DNA of 64,000 nucleotides from Bradyrhizobium sacchari (GCF_002068095.1 NZ_LWIG01000013.1:112400-176399), one strand, 5' to 3'; positions 1 to 9,193 are shown, counted from the first letter of the stretch. Translations and numbers: made by a program. The notes: generated by a model not told the origin, from the letters alone.

Positions 1-713
1 TCGCGTTCTTCGCCATCGACCCCTTGCTGTCGGCGCCATTGGTCGCCGCCGCGCTCTTCGTGTTCGGAGCGGTGGTCTATCTGCTGCTTGTACGCTTCGC
101 CATGCGGGCCAAGGCCAATGCGGGTATGGTGCAGATCTTCACCACCTTTGGTCTCGCCATCGTGATGCGCGGTTTCGCGCAGTACTTCTTCACGCCGGAC
201 TATCGCAGCATTCCCCAGTCCTGGCTCGGCGGTAAGACCGTCTCGATTGCCGGCATCTTCCTGCCGGAGCCGCAGCTGGTCGGTGCGCTGGTCTCGATCG
301 CGGCCTTCGCCGGACTCTACCTCTTCATCCACCGCACCGACTTCGGGCGCGCGCTGGAAGCCACCCGCGAGGATCCCGGCGCGGTCGCGCTCGTCGGCAT
401 CGACAAGAACCGCGTGTTCGCGTTCGGCTGGGGCCTCGGCGCCGCGCTGGTCGGTCTCGCCGGCGCCATCATGGCGATCTTCTTCTACATCTATCCCGAT
501 GTCGGCGCGTCATTTGCCCTGATCGCCTATGTCACGGTGGCGCTCGGCGGTTTCGGCAGCGTGTTCGGCGCCTTCGCCGGCGGCATCATCGTCGGCCTCG
601 TCGAAGCGGTCACCGCCCTGGTGCTGCCGCCGTCGCTGAAATCGGTCGGCATCTACGCCGTGTACCTGCTCGTCGTCTTCATCCGGCCGCGTGGCCTGTT
701 CGGGTCGATGTGA
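1..713 (+). CDS. livH: Branched-chain amino-acid ABC transporter permease LivH (5' partial)
   Basis: Inner-membrane permease of a HAAT-family ABC importer. The reading frame is open from base 3, so the true start lies upstream of the window; about 236 codons are visible. The visible protein is a string of hydrophobic helices with the LivH-type cytoplasmic loop (RALEATREDPGAVALVGID) that contacts the ATPases, followed by a helix-rich end and a C-terminus reading IRPRGLFGSM, normal for the family. It is the first visible gene of a livHMGF operon; its stop overlaps the next start (TGATG). The substrate-binding protein is not in the window, so the ligand cannot be named; such systems also import aromatic acids, amides and dicarboxylates. 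Confidence 0.9.
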   Translation, partial: AFFAIDPLLSAPLVAAALFVFGAVVYLLLVRFAMRAKANAGMVQIFTTFGLAIVMRGFAQYFFTPDYRSIPQSWLGGKTVSIAGIFLPEPQLVGALVSIAAFAGLYLFIHRTDFGRALEATREDPGAVALVGIDKNRVFAFGWGLGAALVGLAGAIMAIFFYIYPDVGASFALIAYVTVALGGFGSVFGAFAGGIIVGLVEAVTALVLPPSLKSVGIYAVYLLVVFIRPRGLFGSM

Positions 714-1696
714 TGGACAAGAATTTTGCCGCGCGGCGCCGCCGCGACCTCATCATTGCCGCGGTGCTGACCGCGATTGCCGCGCTCGTGCCGTTGTTCG
801 TGAAGGACGTCGTCGTCCAGAACATCCTGATCCTGACGCTGATGTATGCGGGACTGTCGCAGAGCTGGAACATCCTGTCCGGCTATTGCGGACAGATTTC
901 GCTCGGACACGCGCTCTATTTTGGCCTCGGCGCCTACACCACCGAGCTGCTCTTCACCAAATTCGGCGTGCTCCCCTGGTTCGGCATGCTTGCGGGCGGC
1001 GTGGTGTCGGCGCTGATCGCAATGGGGCTCGGCTATCCCTTCTTCCGCCTGCGTGGCCATTACTTCGTGATCGCGACCATCGTCATCGCCGAGATCGGGT
1101 TGCTTCTGTTCCACAATTGGGAATGGGCCGGCGCCGCGATGGGCATCACCATTCCAATCCGCGGCGACAGCTGGCTGAAGTTCCAGTTCGCCCGCAGCAA
1201 GGTGCCGTACTTCTATTTCGCCCTGCTGCTGGCTTGCGTCGCCTGGTTCGTCACCTGGTGGCTGGAGGATTCCAAATGGGGCTTCTGGTGGCGTGCGGTG
1301 AAGGACAATCCGGACGCGGCCGAGAGCCTCGGCGTCGACGTGTTCAATTCCAAGATGGGTGCGGCCGCGGTCTCCGCCTTCCTGGTCGCCGTCGGCGGCA
1401 GCTTCTACGCGCAGTTCGTTTCCTACATCGATCCCGAAAGCGTCATGGGCTTTCAGTTTTCGCTGCTGATGGCGTTGCCCGCCGTGCTGGGCGGCATCGG
1501 CACGCTGTGGGGGCCGGTGCTCGGCGCCGCCATTCTGATCCCGCTGACTGAAATCACGCGCTTCAAGTTCGGGGGCTCGGGGAGCGGTGTCGATCTCATC
1601 ATCTACGGTACGCTGATCGTCCTGATCTCGCTGGCCTTGCCGCGAGGACTGATGAGCCTGTTTTCACGCCCGAAGAAGACGGGAGCCACACGATGA
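713..1696 (+). CDS. livM: Branched-chain amino-acid ABC transporter permease LivM
   Basis: Second permease of the HAAT transporter, 327 residues from the ATG at 713; a GTG one codon earlier is also possible. An N-terminal basic stretch (KNFAARRRRD) is followed by membrane helices. The signature loop WRAVKDNPDAAESLGVD is the LivM coupling element, and the protein ends RGLMSLFSRPKKTGATR, close to the usual LivM end. It overlaps livH by a single base and its own stop overlaps the livG start (ATGA), so the four genes should be translationally coupled. Confidence 0.93.
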   Translation: MDKNFAARRRRDLIIAAVLTAIAALVPLFVKDVVVQNILILTLMYAGLSQSWNILSGYCGQISLGHALYFGLGAYTTELLFTKFGVLPWFGMLAGGVVSALIAMGLGYPFFRLRGHYFVIATIVIAEIGLLLFHNWEWAGAAMGITIPIRGDSWLKFQFARSKVPYFYFALLLACVAWFVTWWLEDSKWGFWWRAVKDNPDAAESLGVDVFNSKMGAAAVSAFLVAVGGSFYAQFVSYIDPESVMGFQFSLLMALPAVLGGIGTLWGPVLGAAILIPLTEITRFKFGGSGSGVDLIIYGTLIVLISLALPRGLMSLFSRPKKTGATR

Positions 1697-2424
1697 CGGC
1701 GCTCCTTGAAACCCGCGGCGTCTGGCAGCGCTTCGGCGGCCTCGTCGCCAACAGCGACGTCTCGATCTCGGTCGGCCGCGGCGAGATCGTCGGCCTCATC
1801 GGCCCCAATGGCGCCGGCAAGTCGACGCTTTTCAATCTCATCGCCGGCGTGCTGCCGCCGACGCAAGGTTCGATCATCTTCGACGGCGAGGACGTCACCA
1901 ATCTGCCGGCGGCCGCGCGCTGCCAGCGCGGGGTGGGGCGGACCTTCCAGGTCGTCAAGAGCTTCGAAACCATGACGGTCATCGACAACGTCATCGTTGG
2001 CGCACTGGTGCGCAACACCGTGATGCGGGAGGCCCGCCGCAAGGCGCACGAGGTGCTGGAATTCACCGGCCTTGCCGCGCGCGCCGACGTGCTCGCGAGC
2101 GACCTCGTGCCGGCCGAGAAGCGCCGTCTCGAAGTCGCGCGGGCGCTCGCGACCGAACCGAAGCTGCTGCTGCTCGACGAGGTCCTCACCGGGCTCACTC
2201 CGACCGAGGCGCAGACCGGCGTCGCGCTGGTGCGCAAGGTGCGCGAGACCGGCATTACCGTGCTGATGGTCGAGCACGTCATGGAGATCGTGATGCCGTT
2301 GGTCGACCGTGCCATCGTGCTCGACCTCGGCAAGGTGCTGGTCGAGGGCAAGCCCGCCGACGTCGTCCGCGATCCCAAGGTGATCAGCGCGTATCTGGGA
2401 GATCGTCATGCTGTCGGTGCGTGA
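1693..2424 (+). CDS. livG: Branched-chain amino-acid ABC transporter ATP-binding protein LivG
   Basis: Cytoplasmic ATPase subunit, 243 residues. Walker A GPNGAGKS is at about residues 37-44 and Walker B is KLLLLDEVLTGL. The C-terminal extension (DLGKVLVEGKPADVV) is typical of LivG. The ABC signature is atypical: where LivG proteins usually carry an LPYG- or LSGG-like sequence, this one reads LVPAEKRRLEVARAL, lacking the glycine pair. The downstream partner has a perfect signature, so one composite ATP site may be degenerate. The ATG overlaps the livM stop; the 3' end overlaps livF by 17 bases. Confidence 0.92.
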   Translation: MTALLETRGVWQRFGGLVANSDVSISVGRGEIVGLIGPNGAGKSTLFNLIAGVLPPTQGSIIFDGEDVTNLPAAARCQRGVGRTFQVVKSFETMTVIDNVIVGALVRNTVMREARRKAHEVLEFTGLAARADVLASDLVPAEKRRLEVARALATEPKLLLLDEVLTGLTPTEAQTGVALVRKVRETGITVLMVEHVMEIVMPLVDRAIVLDLGKVLVEGKPADVVRDPKVISAYLGDRHAVGA

Positions 2425-3112
2425 AGTCACCACCGCCTATCAGGGCCTGGTCGCGATCTCCGCGGTCTCGATCGAGGTCGAGAAGGGCGAGATCGTCTGC
2501 GTCGCCGGCGCCAACGGCGCGGGCAAGTCGACGCTGCTGAAATCCATCGCCGGCGCCGAGCGTCCGCGCTCGGGCACGGTGACGTTCGACGGCAAGCGCC
2601 TCGACGGCATGGCGCAGCACCACATCACCGCCACCGGCATCGCCTACGTGCCGGAGAACCGTCGCCTGTTCCCGCGCCTGTCGGTGCGCGACAATCTTCG
2701 TCTCGGCAGCTATCTTTACCGCGGTGATGCGAACCGCGAGGGGCCGCTCGATCTTGTCTTCACGCTGTTCCCGCGTCTCCAGGAACGATTGGAGCAGCGC
2801 GCCGAGACGCTCTCCGGCGGAGAGCAGCAGATGCTCGCGATCGGCCGCGCCCTGATGACGCGTCCACGGCTGTTGATGCTGGACGAGCCCTCGCAAGGAA
2901 TTATGCCGAAGCTCGTGGACGAGATCTTCCAGGCGGTGAAGCGCATCCGCGACGCCGGCATGACCGTGCTGATCGTCGAGCAGCGCATGGCCGAATGCCT
3001 CGAGATCGCCGACCGCGCCTACATTCTGCAGACCGGCCGCGTGCTGATGCAGGGCCCGTCTGCGGAGATCAGGGGCAATCCGGACGTGAGGAAGGCGTAT
3101 CTGGGGCTGTAG
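2408..3112 (+). CDS. livF: Branched-chain amino-acid ABC transporter ATP-binding protein LivF
   Basis: Second ATPase subunit, 234 residues. Walker A GANGAGKST at residues 34-42, ABC signature LSGGEQQMLAIGRAL, Walker B RLLMLDEPSQGI and the H-loop region TVLIVEQRM are all intact. It closes the liv operon and ends QGPSAEIRGNPDVRKAYLGL, the usual LivF tail. The start lies inside livG. A hairpin (3167-3192) and a palindromic repeat (3216-3293) follow the stop and face the converging otnC. Confidence 0.94.
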   Translation: MLSVREVTTAYQGLVAISAVSIEVEKGEIVCVAGANGAGKSTLLKSIAGAERPRSGTVTFDGKRLDGMAQHHITATGIAYVPENRRLFPRLSVRDNLRLGSYLYRGDANREGPLDLVFTLFPRLQERLEQRAETLSGGEQQMLAIGRALMTRPRLLMLDEPSQGIMPKLVDEIFQAVKRIRDAGMTVLIVEQRMAECLEIADRAYILQTGRVLMQGPSAEIRGNPDVRKAYLGL

Positions 3113-3166
3113 CTTCACGCACACCGCCCAACCTGGATGAGCGAAGCGATAATCGGGACAGACGCT

Positions 3167-3192
3167 CCCGCATGTCGCTGCGCTCATGCGGG
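3167..3192. repeat. Short intergenic hairpin
   Basis: Arms CCCGCATG and CATGCGGG separated by ten bases. It lies in the livF/otnC convergent spacer beside a larger palindromic repeat and may help end transcription. Confidence 0.5.
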
Positions 3193-3215
3193 CTACAGCC
3201 GCTGCCGCACCCTCC

Positions 3216-3293
3216 GTCATTGCGAGCGCAGCGAAGCAATGCAGAATTCCCCCGCGGAAAGACTCTGGATTGCTTCGCTGCGCTCGCAATGAC
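3216..3293. repeat. Palindromic intergenic repeat, family A copy 1
   Basis: Long interrupted inverted repeat: left arm begins GTCATTGCGAGCGCAGCGAA, right arm is its reverse complement and ends CGCTCGCAATGAC. The same arms recur at 17180, 26781 and 48090. It sits between the convergent livF and otnC. Confidence 0.85.
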
Positions 3294-3310
3294 GACGTTA
3301 GGGCAGGGCA

Positions 3311-3997
3311 CTAATGCCCGTGCCCGTGCTCCGGCAACGCCACCCCGAACACCTTCACCAGATCCGTCACTTGTTCTGGTGACAGATAGCGCGGGTTCAT
3401 CCCGCGCAGCAGCAGGTACAGCCTCGCCGTTTCCTCCAGCTCTTCCGTGGCGAACACGGCGGCCTCCAGCGTGTCGCCGGCGACGACCGGGCCGTGATTG
3501 GCGAGCAGCACGGATGAATAATTCCCCGCCAGGCCCTTGATCGCATCCGCCACCGCCGGGTCGCCCGGGCGGTAATAGGGCACGAGTGCGGTGGCGCCGC
3601 ACTTCATCAGATAATAGGCCGTCATCGGCGGCAGCGCGGCGCGCGGGTCGATCTCGGGCAGCATCGAGAGCGCCACCGAATGAGTCGAATGCAGATGCAC
3701 GATCGCGCGGGCGTTGCCGCGCGTGTCGTAGAGCGCGGTGTGCAGCGGAACTTCCTTGGTTGGCGCATCGCCCGACATCAGCCGGCCGGTTTCATCCAGC
3801 CGCGACAGCTTTGCGGGATCGAGGAAGCCGAGCGAGGCGTTGGTCGGTGTCACCAGCCAGCCGCCGCCGTCCAGCCTGACGCTGATATTGCCGGAGGAGC
3901 CCGGCGTCAGCCCGCGTTCGAACAGGGACCGTCCGAAGCGGCAGATCTCCTCACGCAGCCGTGTCTCGTTGCTCGTTTCGGTTCTCATGGCCGTCAT
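3311..3997 (-). CDS. otnC: 3-oxo-tetronate 4-phosphate decarboxylase, class II aldolase family
   Basis: Zn-dependent class II aldolase/adducin family protein, 228 residues from the ATG at 3997; a GTG at 4012 and an ATG at 3988 are alternatives and none has a strong ribosome site. Metal ligands are visible in HLHSTHS and LLANHGPV, and the likely catalytic Glu is in PTKEVPLH. By family alone it could be a fuculose-phosphate aldolase. The divergent neighbours (ltnD, otnI, otnK) identify it as OtnC, which decarboxylates 3-oxo-tetronate 4-phosphate to dihydroxyacetone phosphate in the threonate/erythronate routes. The specific assignment is inference from context. Confidence 0.82.
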   Translation of the reverse strand: MTAMRTETSNETRLREEICRFGRSLFERGLTPGSSGNISVRLDGGGWLVTPTNASLGFLDPAKLSRLDETGRLMSGDAPTKEVPLHTALYDTRGNARAIVHLHSTHSVALSMLPEIDPRAALPPMTAYYLMKCGATALVPYYRPGDPAVADAIKGLAGNYSSVLLANHGPVVAGDTLEAAVFATEELEETARLYLLLRGMNPRYLSPEQVTDLVKVFGVALPEHGHGH

Positions 3998-4014
3998 GCT
4001 CGCTTGTCTCACGC

Positions 4015-4063
4015 TTTGGCAGCGCGGCCAAGCCGTGTTATTCGGTTGCCAAGCTGCCGCAAA
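4015..4063. promoter_or_regulatory. Divergent otnC / ltnD promoter spacer with an inverted repeat
   Basis: The spacer between the two divergent starts holds GGCAGC (4018-4023) and its reverse complement GCTGCC (4053-4058), extended by TTT and AAA-like flanks. It could be a regulator site, but no regulator gene is adjacent and the arms are short and far apart. Confidence 0.25.
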
Positions 4064-4103
4064 GGGCGGCTATTCGGGAAACGCTCGCAAGGATCAGTTG
4101 CAT

Positions 4104-5021
4104 ATGTCCGCCTCCACGTCACAAAGTCAGCGTATCGCCGTCGTCGGGCTAGGCTCGATGGGGTTTGGCATGGCGACCTCGCTGCAGCGCGCCGGCCATG
4201 CCGTCACCGGCTGCGACGTCTCGGCTGACGCGGTGGCGCGCTTCGTGAAGGACGGCGGCGCCGGCGCCAAGACGCCGGCGGAGGCAGCCAAGAGCGCCGA
4301 CATCGTCGTCAGCGTCGTGGTCAATGCCGCCCAGACCGAGGCGATTCTGTTCGGCAAGGACGGCGCGGCCGAAACCATGCCGAAGGACAGTGTGTTTGTG
4401 TCCTCCGCCACCATGGATCCGGAGGTGGCGCGGCGCCTCGCCAAACAGCTGGAGGCGACCGGCCGGCATTATCTGGATGCGCCGATCTCCGGCGGCGCGC
4501 AACGCGCCGCGCAGGGCGAACTGACGATCCTCGCCTCGGGCAGCCCGGCTGCCTTTGCAAAGGCACGGCCGGCGCTCGATGCCATGGCGGCAAAGCTCTA
4601 TGAGCTTGGCGATGCTGCCGGGCAGGGTGCGGCGTTCAAGATGATCAACCAATTGCTCGCAGGCGTGCACATCGCCGCCGCGAGCGAAGCGATGGCGTTT
4701 GCGGCCAAGCAGGGGCTCGACATCCGCAAGGTCTATGAGGTGATCACGGCGTCCGCCGGCAATTCCTGGATGTTCGAGAACCGCATGCCGCACGTGCTCG
4801 ACGGCGATTACACGCCGCGCAGTGCCGTCGAGATCTTCGTCAAGGACCTCGGCATCATCCAGGACATGGCGCGGAGCGCCAGATTCCCGGTGCCGGTCTC
4901 GGCCGCCGCCCTCCAGATGTTCCTGATGACGGCGGCCGCCGGCATGGGCCGCGACGATGATGCCTCCGTCGCGCGCATGTATGCGCAGGTCACCGGCGTG
5001 AAGCTGCCGGGCGACAAGTAA
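4104..5021 (+). CDS. ltnD: L-threonate dehydrogenase, 3-hydroxyisobutyrate dehydrogenase family
   Basis: NAD-dependent beta-hydroxyacid dehydrogenase, 305 residues, giving 2-oxo-tetronate. The Rossmann motif VVGLGSMGFGMA is near residue 13, the substrate-binding DAPISGGAQRAAQG segment follows, and the catalytic Lys is in AAFKMINQLLAG. The ATG at 4104 was chosen because GGATC/AAGGA lies ten bases upstream and the Rossmann fold then begins at the usual distance; the frame stays open further upstream without homology. First gene of the ltnD-otnI-otnK run. The family also contains tartronate semialdehyde reductases, but the otnK and otnI neighbours favour threonate. Confidence 0.85.
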   Translation: MSASTSQSQRIAVVGLGSMGFGMATSLQRAGHAVTGCDVSADAVARFVKDGGAGAKTPAEAAKSADIVVSVVVNAAQTEAILFGKDGAAETMPKDSVFVSSATMDPEVARRLAKQLEATGRHYLDAPISGGAQRAAQGELTILASGSPAAFAKARPALDAMAAKLYELGDAAGQGAAFKMINQLLAGVHIAAASEAMAFAAKQGLDIRKVYEVITASAGNSWMFENRMPHVLDGDYTPRSAVEIFVKDLGIIQDMARSARFPVPVSAAALQMFLMTAAAGMGRDDDASVARMYAQVTGVKLPGDK

Positions 5022-5036
5022 ACCAGAGGATTTGCA

Positions 5037-5819
5037 ATGCCCCGTTTCGCCGCCAACCTCTCGATGATGTTCAACGAGGTGCCGTTCCTCGACCGCTTCG
5101 ATGCCGCCGCGCAAGCGGGCTTCACCGCCGTCGAGTTTCTCTTTCCCTACGAGCATCCGGTGGAGGCCGTCGGCGAGCGTCTCAAGCGCAACGGCCTGAC
5201 CCAGGCGCTGTTCAACCTGCCGCCGGGCGACTGGAATGCGGGCGAGAAGGGATTTGCGGCGCTGCCTGCGCGCTTCAACGATCTCAAGGCGAGCCTGGAG
5301 ACCGCGCTGCCCTACGCCAAGGCGACCGGCGTCAAGCGGCTGCATTTGATGGCCGGCATCGCCAATCGCGGCGAACGCGTCGCGATCGAGGCCTTCTACA
5401 AGTCGGTGGCGTGGGCCGCGGAATTCTTCGCCCCCCACGGCATCGACATCGTGCTCGAGCCGATCAATGCCCGCAACGTGCCCGGTTACTTCCTCAACGA
5501 TTTCGGCTTCGCGCGCGACCTGATCCAGGAGCTGCGGCTGCCGAACCTGAAGCTCCAGTTCGACATCTATCACTGCCAGATCATCCACGGCGACGTCACC
5601 ATGCGGCTGCGCGAGATGATGCCGATCATCGGCCATATCCAGATCGCCAGCATCCCCTCGCGCAACGAGCCCGACGGCGAGGAGCTGAACTATCCGTTCC
5701 TGTTCGATGAGCTCGACCGGCTCGGCTATGCCGGCTTCGTCGGCTGCGAATACAATCCGCGCGGCAAGACCACCGATGGCCTTGCCTGGTTCAAGCCCTA
5801 CGCAGGAGTGAAGCCGTGA
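5037..5819 (+). CDS. otnI: 2-oxo-tetronate isomerase, hydroxypyruvate isomerase family
   Basis: TIM-barrel isomerase of the hydroxypyruvate isomerase family, 260 residues. It should interconvert 2-oxo- and 3-oxo-tetronate, linking LtnD to the kinase. Metal and substrate residues are visible in VLEPINARN, LQFDIYHCQI, QIASIPSRNEPD and GCEYNPRGKT. AGAGGA sits seven bases before the ATG. It lies 15 bases after ltnD and overlaps otnK by four bases, so the three genes are probably one operon. Hydroxypyruvate isomerase is the alternative, less likely beside a DUF1537 kinase. Confidence 0.85.
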   Translation: MPRFAANLSMMFNEVPFLDRFDAAAQAGFTAVEFLFPYEHPVEAVGERLKRNGLTQALFNLPPGDWNAGEKGFAALPARFNDLKASLETALPYAKATGVKRLHLMAGIANRGERVAIEAFYKSVAWAAEFFAPHGIDIVLEPINARNVPGYFLNDFGFARDLIQELRLPNLKLQFDIYHCQIIHGDVTMRLREMMPIIGHIQIASIPSRNEPDGEELNYPFLFDELDRLGYAGFVGCEYNPRGKTTDGLAWFKPYAGVKP

Positions 5820-7102
5820 CACTTGCGGCGAAAATTTCTCTTGGCTGCATCGCCGACGACTACACCGGCGCCTCCGATCTCGCCAACACGCTGACGCGCG
5901 CGGGCCTGCGCACCGTGCAGACCATCGGCGTGCCGTCTGATGACCTGGCGCTGCCCGAGGTCGATGCCGTCGTGGTGTCCTTGAAGAGCCGTTCGATCGA
6001 GGCCGGCCTCGCCGTATCGCGTTCACGCGCGGCGGACAAATGGCTGCGCAGCCGCGGCGCGAGCCATGTGCTGTTCAAGATCTGCTCGACCTTCGATTCC
6101 ACCGACGCCGGCAATATCGGCCCCGTGATGGACGCGCTGCGCGCCGATTGCGGCGAGGGAGCCGTGCTGGTGACGCCGGCCTTCCCGGAGACCGGCCGCA
6201 CCGTCTATCAGGGCAATCTGTTCGTCGGCGCGGTGCCGCTGAACGAGAGCCCCCTGAAGGACCATCCGCTCAACCCGATGCACGATTCCAACCTGGTGCG
6301 CGTGCTGGCGCGCCAGAGCAAGACGCAGGTCGGCCTCGTCGATCTCGCCACCGTCACGCGCGGCGCGGATGCCGTGCGGGCGCGGCTCGCCGAGCTTGCC
6401 GCCAAGGGCATCGGCGCGGCGATCATCGACGCCGTGTTCGACCGCGACCTCGAAACCATCGGGCTCGTGGCCGCCGGCCATCGGCTGTCGGTCGGCGCCT
6501 CCGGCATCGGCCTCGGGCTGGCAAGGGCGCTGGTGTCGACCGGCAAGGTCAAGTCGGCTGCGGCGGGCGGCGAGACGGGTGCGGCCGTCGGCGGACCGGC
6601 GGCATGCCTTGCCGGAAGCTGCTCGCAGGCGACGCTTCAGCAGATCGCGAATGCAGAGCGTGTCATGCCGGTGTTACATCTCGACCCGGACCGTATTCTT
6701 ACGGGAGCAAGCGAAGCGCAACGTGCATTGGACTGGGCAAGGCCGCGACTGGCCGAAGGTCCGGTGCTGATTGCGTCGAGCGCGACACCTAATCAGGTCG
6801 CCGCGCTTCAGGCGCGTCACGGCCGCGACGCGGCCGGCCACGCCATCGAGCAGACGATGGCCGACATCGCTGAAAGCCTTGTAAAATCAGGTGTGCGGCG
6901 TCTGGTCGTCGCCGGTGGCGAGACATCCGGCGCGGTGGTCGATCGGTTGAAGATCCCCGGGTTTCTCGTAGGAGTGGAGATCGCGGCGGGCGTTCCGGTG
7001 CTGCGCGCGGTCGGTGCTGGAGGCGACATGCTGCTCGCGCTGAAGTCCGGAAATTTCGGCGGCGCCGAGTTTTTCTCCGATGCGCTTACGCTCATGCGCT
7101 GA
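5816..7102 (+). CDS. otnK: 3-oxo-tetronate kinase, four-carbon acid sugar kinase family (DUF1537)
   Basis: ATP-dependent kinase that phosphorylates 3-oxo-tetronate, 428 residues. The N-terminal acid-sugar-binding domain opens with LGCIADDYTGASDLANTL, and the C-terminal nucleotide-binding domain carries RRLVVAGGETSGAVVDRL and a glycine-rich GAGGDMLLALKSGNFGG end, both hallmarks of the OtnK/DtnK family. The start is GTG, overlapping the otnI stop (GTGA). The kinase product is the substrate of OtnC, encoded on the other strand. A glycerate-type kinase activity is excluded by the two-domain DUF1537 architecture. Confidence 0.9.
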   Translation: MTLAAKISLGCIADDYTGASDLANTLTRAGLRTVQTIGVPSDDLALPEVDAVVVSLKSRSIEAGLAVSRSRAADKWLRSRGASHVLFKICSTFDSTDAGNIGPVMDALRADCGEGAVLVTPAFPETGRTVYQGNLFVGAVPLNESPLKDHPLNPMHDSNLVRVLARQSKTQVGLVDLATVTRGADAVRARLAELAAKGIGAAIIDAVFDRDLETIGLVAAGHRLSVGASGIGLGLARALVSTGKVKSAAAGGETGAAVGGPAACLAGSCSQATLQQIANAERVMPVLHLDPDRILTGASEAQRALDWARPRLAEGPVLIASSATPNQVAALQARHGRDAAGHAIEQTMADIAESLVKSGVRRLVVAGGETSGAVVDRLKIPGFLVGVEIAAGVPVLRAVGAGGDMLLALKSGNFGGAEFFSDALTLMR

Positions 7103-7269
7103 GTGCAGAGCATTCTTAGGCGCGCGTTCATTTCTTTCGGCTTTCGTGCCTGTGCGGAGTCGGAGTTCACAACTGCTTGGTCGTTTTGTTGTTGGATGGC
7201 GACGCTGCAACTTTTAGTAGAGATGTAATTCCCGGACGCGCCGCCGCGCCAGCACAAAGAGACCCGATT

Positions 7270-8961
7270 ATGCTCGCCACCATTTCCATCCGCGCCAAGA
7301 TCATCACTGTCGTGGCGTTCCTGCTGGTCGCGATGGCCGGCATGGGCCTGCTCGCCGTCATGAAGATGCGGTCGATGAACGCCAACACGGTCGAGATCAC
7401 CACGAGCTGGATGCCGAGCGTGCGGGTGCTGGGCGAGCTCCGGGCCTCCGTCATCACCTACCGCAACGTGGTCCGCCAGCACATGCTGTCGGAGACCCTC
7501 GAGGATAAGCTCGCGAACGAAAAGACGGCGGCGACCGTCAGCGAGGCGCTCGCGAAGGCCCGCAAGGCCTACGAGCCCATGATCACCTCTCCCGAGGAGA
7601 GGAAGCTGTACAACGATTGGGCCAAGCTCTGGGACGACTACAAGAAGGGCACCGAAGAGGTGATGGCGCTGTCGCGCAAGGAGGCCGGCAAGGTCCCGCA
7701 CGAGGCGCAGGAGCTGAATACCAAGACGGTCAACAAGATCGGCCTTGCCTCGGATGAGGTGCTGACGAAGGATATCGAGCTGAACACCAAGGGCGGCGAC
7801 CAGGCCGCGCAGGATGCTGCGGACAGCTATTCCTTCGCCTTCATGCTGGTCTCGATCATCCTCGGCGCCGCCATCGTCGCCGGCATCGGTATCAGCTTCT
7901 ATCTCGTTCGGGACGTATCGAAGGGTATCAACTCGATCATCGAGCCGATGCAGGCGCTGGGCAACGGCGACCTCTCCGCCGAAGTCCCGCATCAGGGCGA
8001 GAAGACCGAGATCGGCGCCATGGCCGATGTGCTCCAGGTCTTCAAGGAGGCGCTGATCGCCAAGAAGGCGGCAGACGAGGCCGCCGCGGCCGACGCCGAA
8101 GCCAAGATCGAGCGCGGTCGCCGCGTCGACAACATCACCCGCGAATTCGAGACCATGATCGGCGAGATCGTCCAAACGGTGTCCTCGGCCTCGACCCAGT
8201 TAGAGGCCTCCGCATCGACGCTGACCTCGACCGCCGACCGCTCCCAGCGGCTGGCGACCACGGTGGCCGGCGCGTCGGAAGAAGCATCGACCAACGTGCA
8301 GTCGGTGGCCTCGGCCACCGAGGAGATGGCCTCGTCTGTTGGCGAGATCAGCCGTCAGGTGCAGGAATCGGCGCGGATGGCGGGCGATGCCGTCGGCCAG
8401 GCCCGCTCCACCACCGAGCGCGTCAGCGAGCTCTCCAAGGCGGCTTCACGTATCGGCGACGTCGTCGAGCTGATCAATACCATCGCCGGCCAGACCAACC
8501 TTTTGGCGCTGAACGCCACGATCGAGGCGGCGCGCGCGGGCGAGGCCGGCCGCGGTTTCGCAGTGGTTGCTTCCGAGGTGAAGGCACTTGCCGAGCAGAC
8601 CGCGAAAGCGACCGGCGAGATCGGCCAGCAGATTTCCGGCATCCAGGCGGCAACCAACGATTCGGTCGGCGCGATCAAGGAGATCTCCTCGACCATCGAG
8701 CGCCTGTCGGAAATCTCCTCGGCGATCGCGGCTGCGGTGGAAGAGCAGGGCGCCGCGACCCAGGAGATCGCCCGCAACGTGCAGCAGGCGGCGCAGGGCA
8801 CCCAGCAGGTCTCCTCCAACATCACCGATGTGCAGCGTGGCGCGACCGAGACCGGCACCGCCTCCTCGCAGGTGCTGTCGGCGGCGCAGATGCTGTCGAA
8901 CGACTCGAACCGGCTGAAGACGGAAGTCAGCAAGTTCCTGAGCAACGTCCGCGCGGCGTAA
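7270..8961 (+). CDS. Methyl-accepting chemotaxis protein with 4-helix periplasmic sensor
   Basis: Transmembrane chemoreceptor, 563 residues from the ATG at 7270. TM1 is at about 11-31, followed by a helical periplasmic domain of the 4HB_MCP type (about 35-185), TM2 at about 190-215 ([17 protein letters not shown]), a HAMP domain (about 215-270), a coiled-coil linker rich in Ala/Lys, and the signalling domain with the invariant hairpin tip [19 protein letters not shown]. No CheR-docking pentapeptide is present; the end is SNVRAA. The ligand is unknown. Its last 200 residues are almost identical to the next receptor, suggesting duplication. A strong terminator follows. Confidence 0.9.
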   Translation: MLATISIRAKIITVVAFLLVAMAGMGLLAVMKMRSMNANTVEITTSWMPSVRVLGELRASVITYRNVVRQHMLSETLEDKLANEKTAATVSEALAKARKAYEPMITSPEERKLYNDWAKLWDDYKKGTEEVMALSRKEAGKVPHEAQELNTKTVNKIGLASDEVLTKDIELNTKGGDQAAQDAADSYSFAFMLVSIILGAAIVAGIGISFYLVRDVSKGINSIIEPMQALGNGDLSAEVPHQGEKTEIGAMADVLQVFKEALIAKKAADEAAAADAEAKIERGRRVDNITREFETMIGEIVQTVSSASTQLEASASTLTSTADRSQRLATTVAGASEEASTNVQSVASATEEMASSVGEISRQVQESARMAGDAVGQARSTTERVSELSKAASRIGDVVELINTIAGQTNLLALNATIEAARAGEAGRGFAVVASEVKALAEQTAKATGEIGQQISGIQAATNDSVGAIKEISSTIERLSEISSAIAAAVEEQGAATQEIARNVQQAAQGTQQVSSNITDVQRGATETGTASSQVLSAAQMLSNDSNRLKTEVSKFLSNVRAA

Positions 8962-8985
8962 AAGCTTCAACATCCGTCACGGTAA

Positions 8986-9019
8986 AAAGAGCGGCGCCCT
9001 ACAGCGCCGCTCTTTCTTT
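8986..9019 (+). terminator. Rho-independent terminator after the chemoreceptor gene
   Basis: Perfect 12-bp stem (AAAGAGCGGCGC / GCGCCGCTCTTT) with a six-base loop CCTACA, followed by CTTT. It begins 25 bases after the receptor stop and separates it from the next receptor gene. Confidence 0.85.
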
Positions 9020-9193
9020 GCAGCACCGGTAACCCGATGTCGCTCACAGGTAGTATCATGGGGGCGGACCGTAAACCTACGGGAAGCGCGTTTCATGGAT
9101 AGTTAAATTCGCTTTATGAGAATCGCGCAAGACGACTCGAACAGCGGCCGTCCGAATTGGAATGAACAGATAATCAATTCAGTGGGGGCCCCG

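Noticed and set aside
3216..3293. CRISPR-like reading of the recurring repeats
   Set aside because: Copies are dispersed singly across the window, are palindromic and have no regular spacers or cas genes.
4149..6026. Long open frame on the minus strand across ltnD and otnI
   Set aside because: It is antisense to two well-supported genes, is rich in Arg/His/Ala as expected from GC bias, and shows no family motif.
9116..9193. Earlier in-frame ATG of the Aer-like receptor
   Set aside because: The ATG at 9194 puts all flavin-site residues at the E. coli Aer positions; the extra 26 residues have no similarity.
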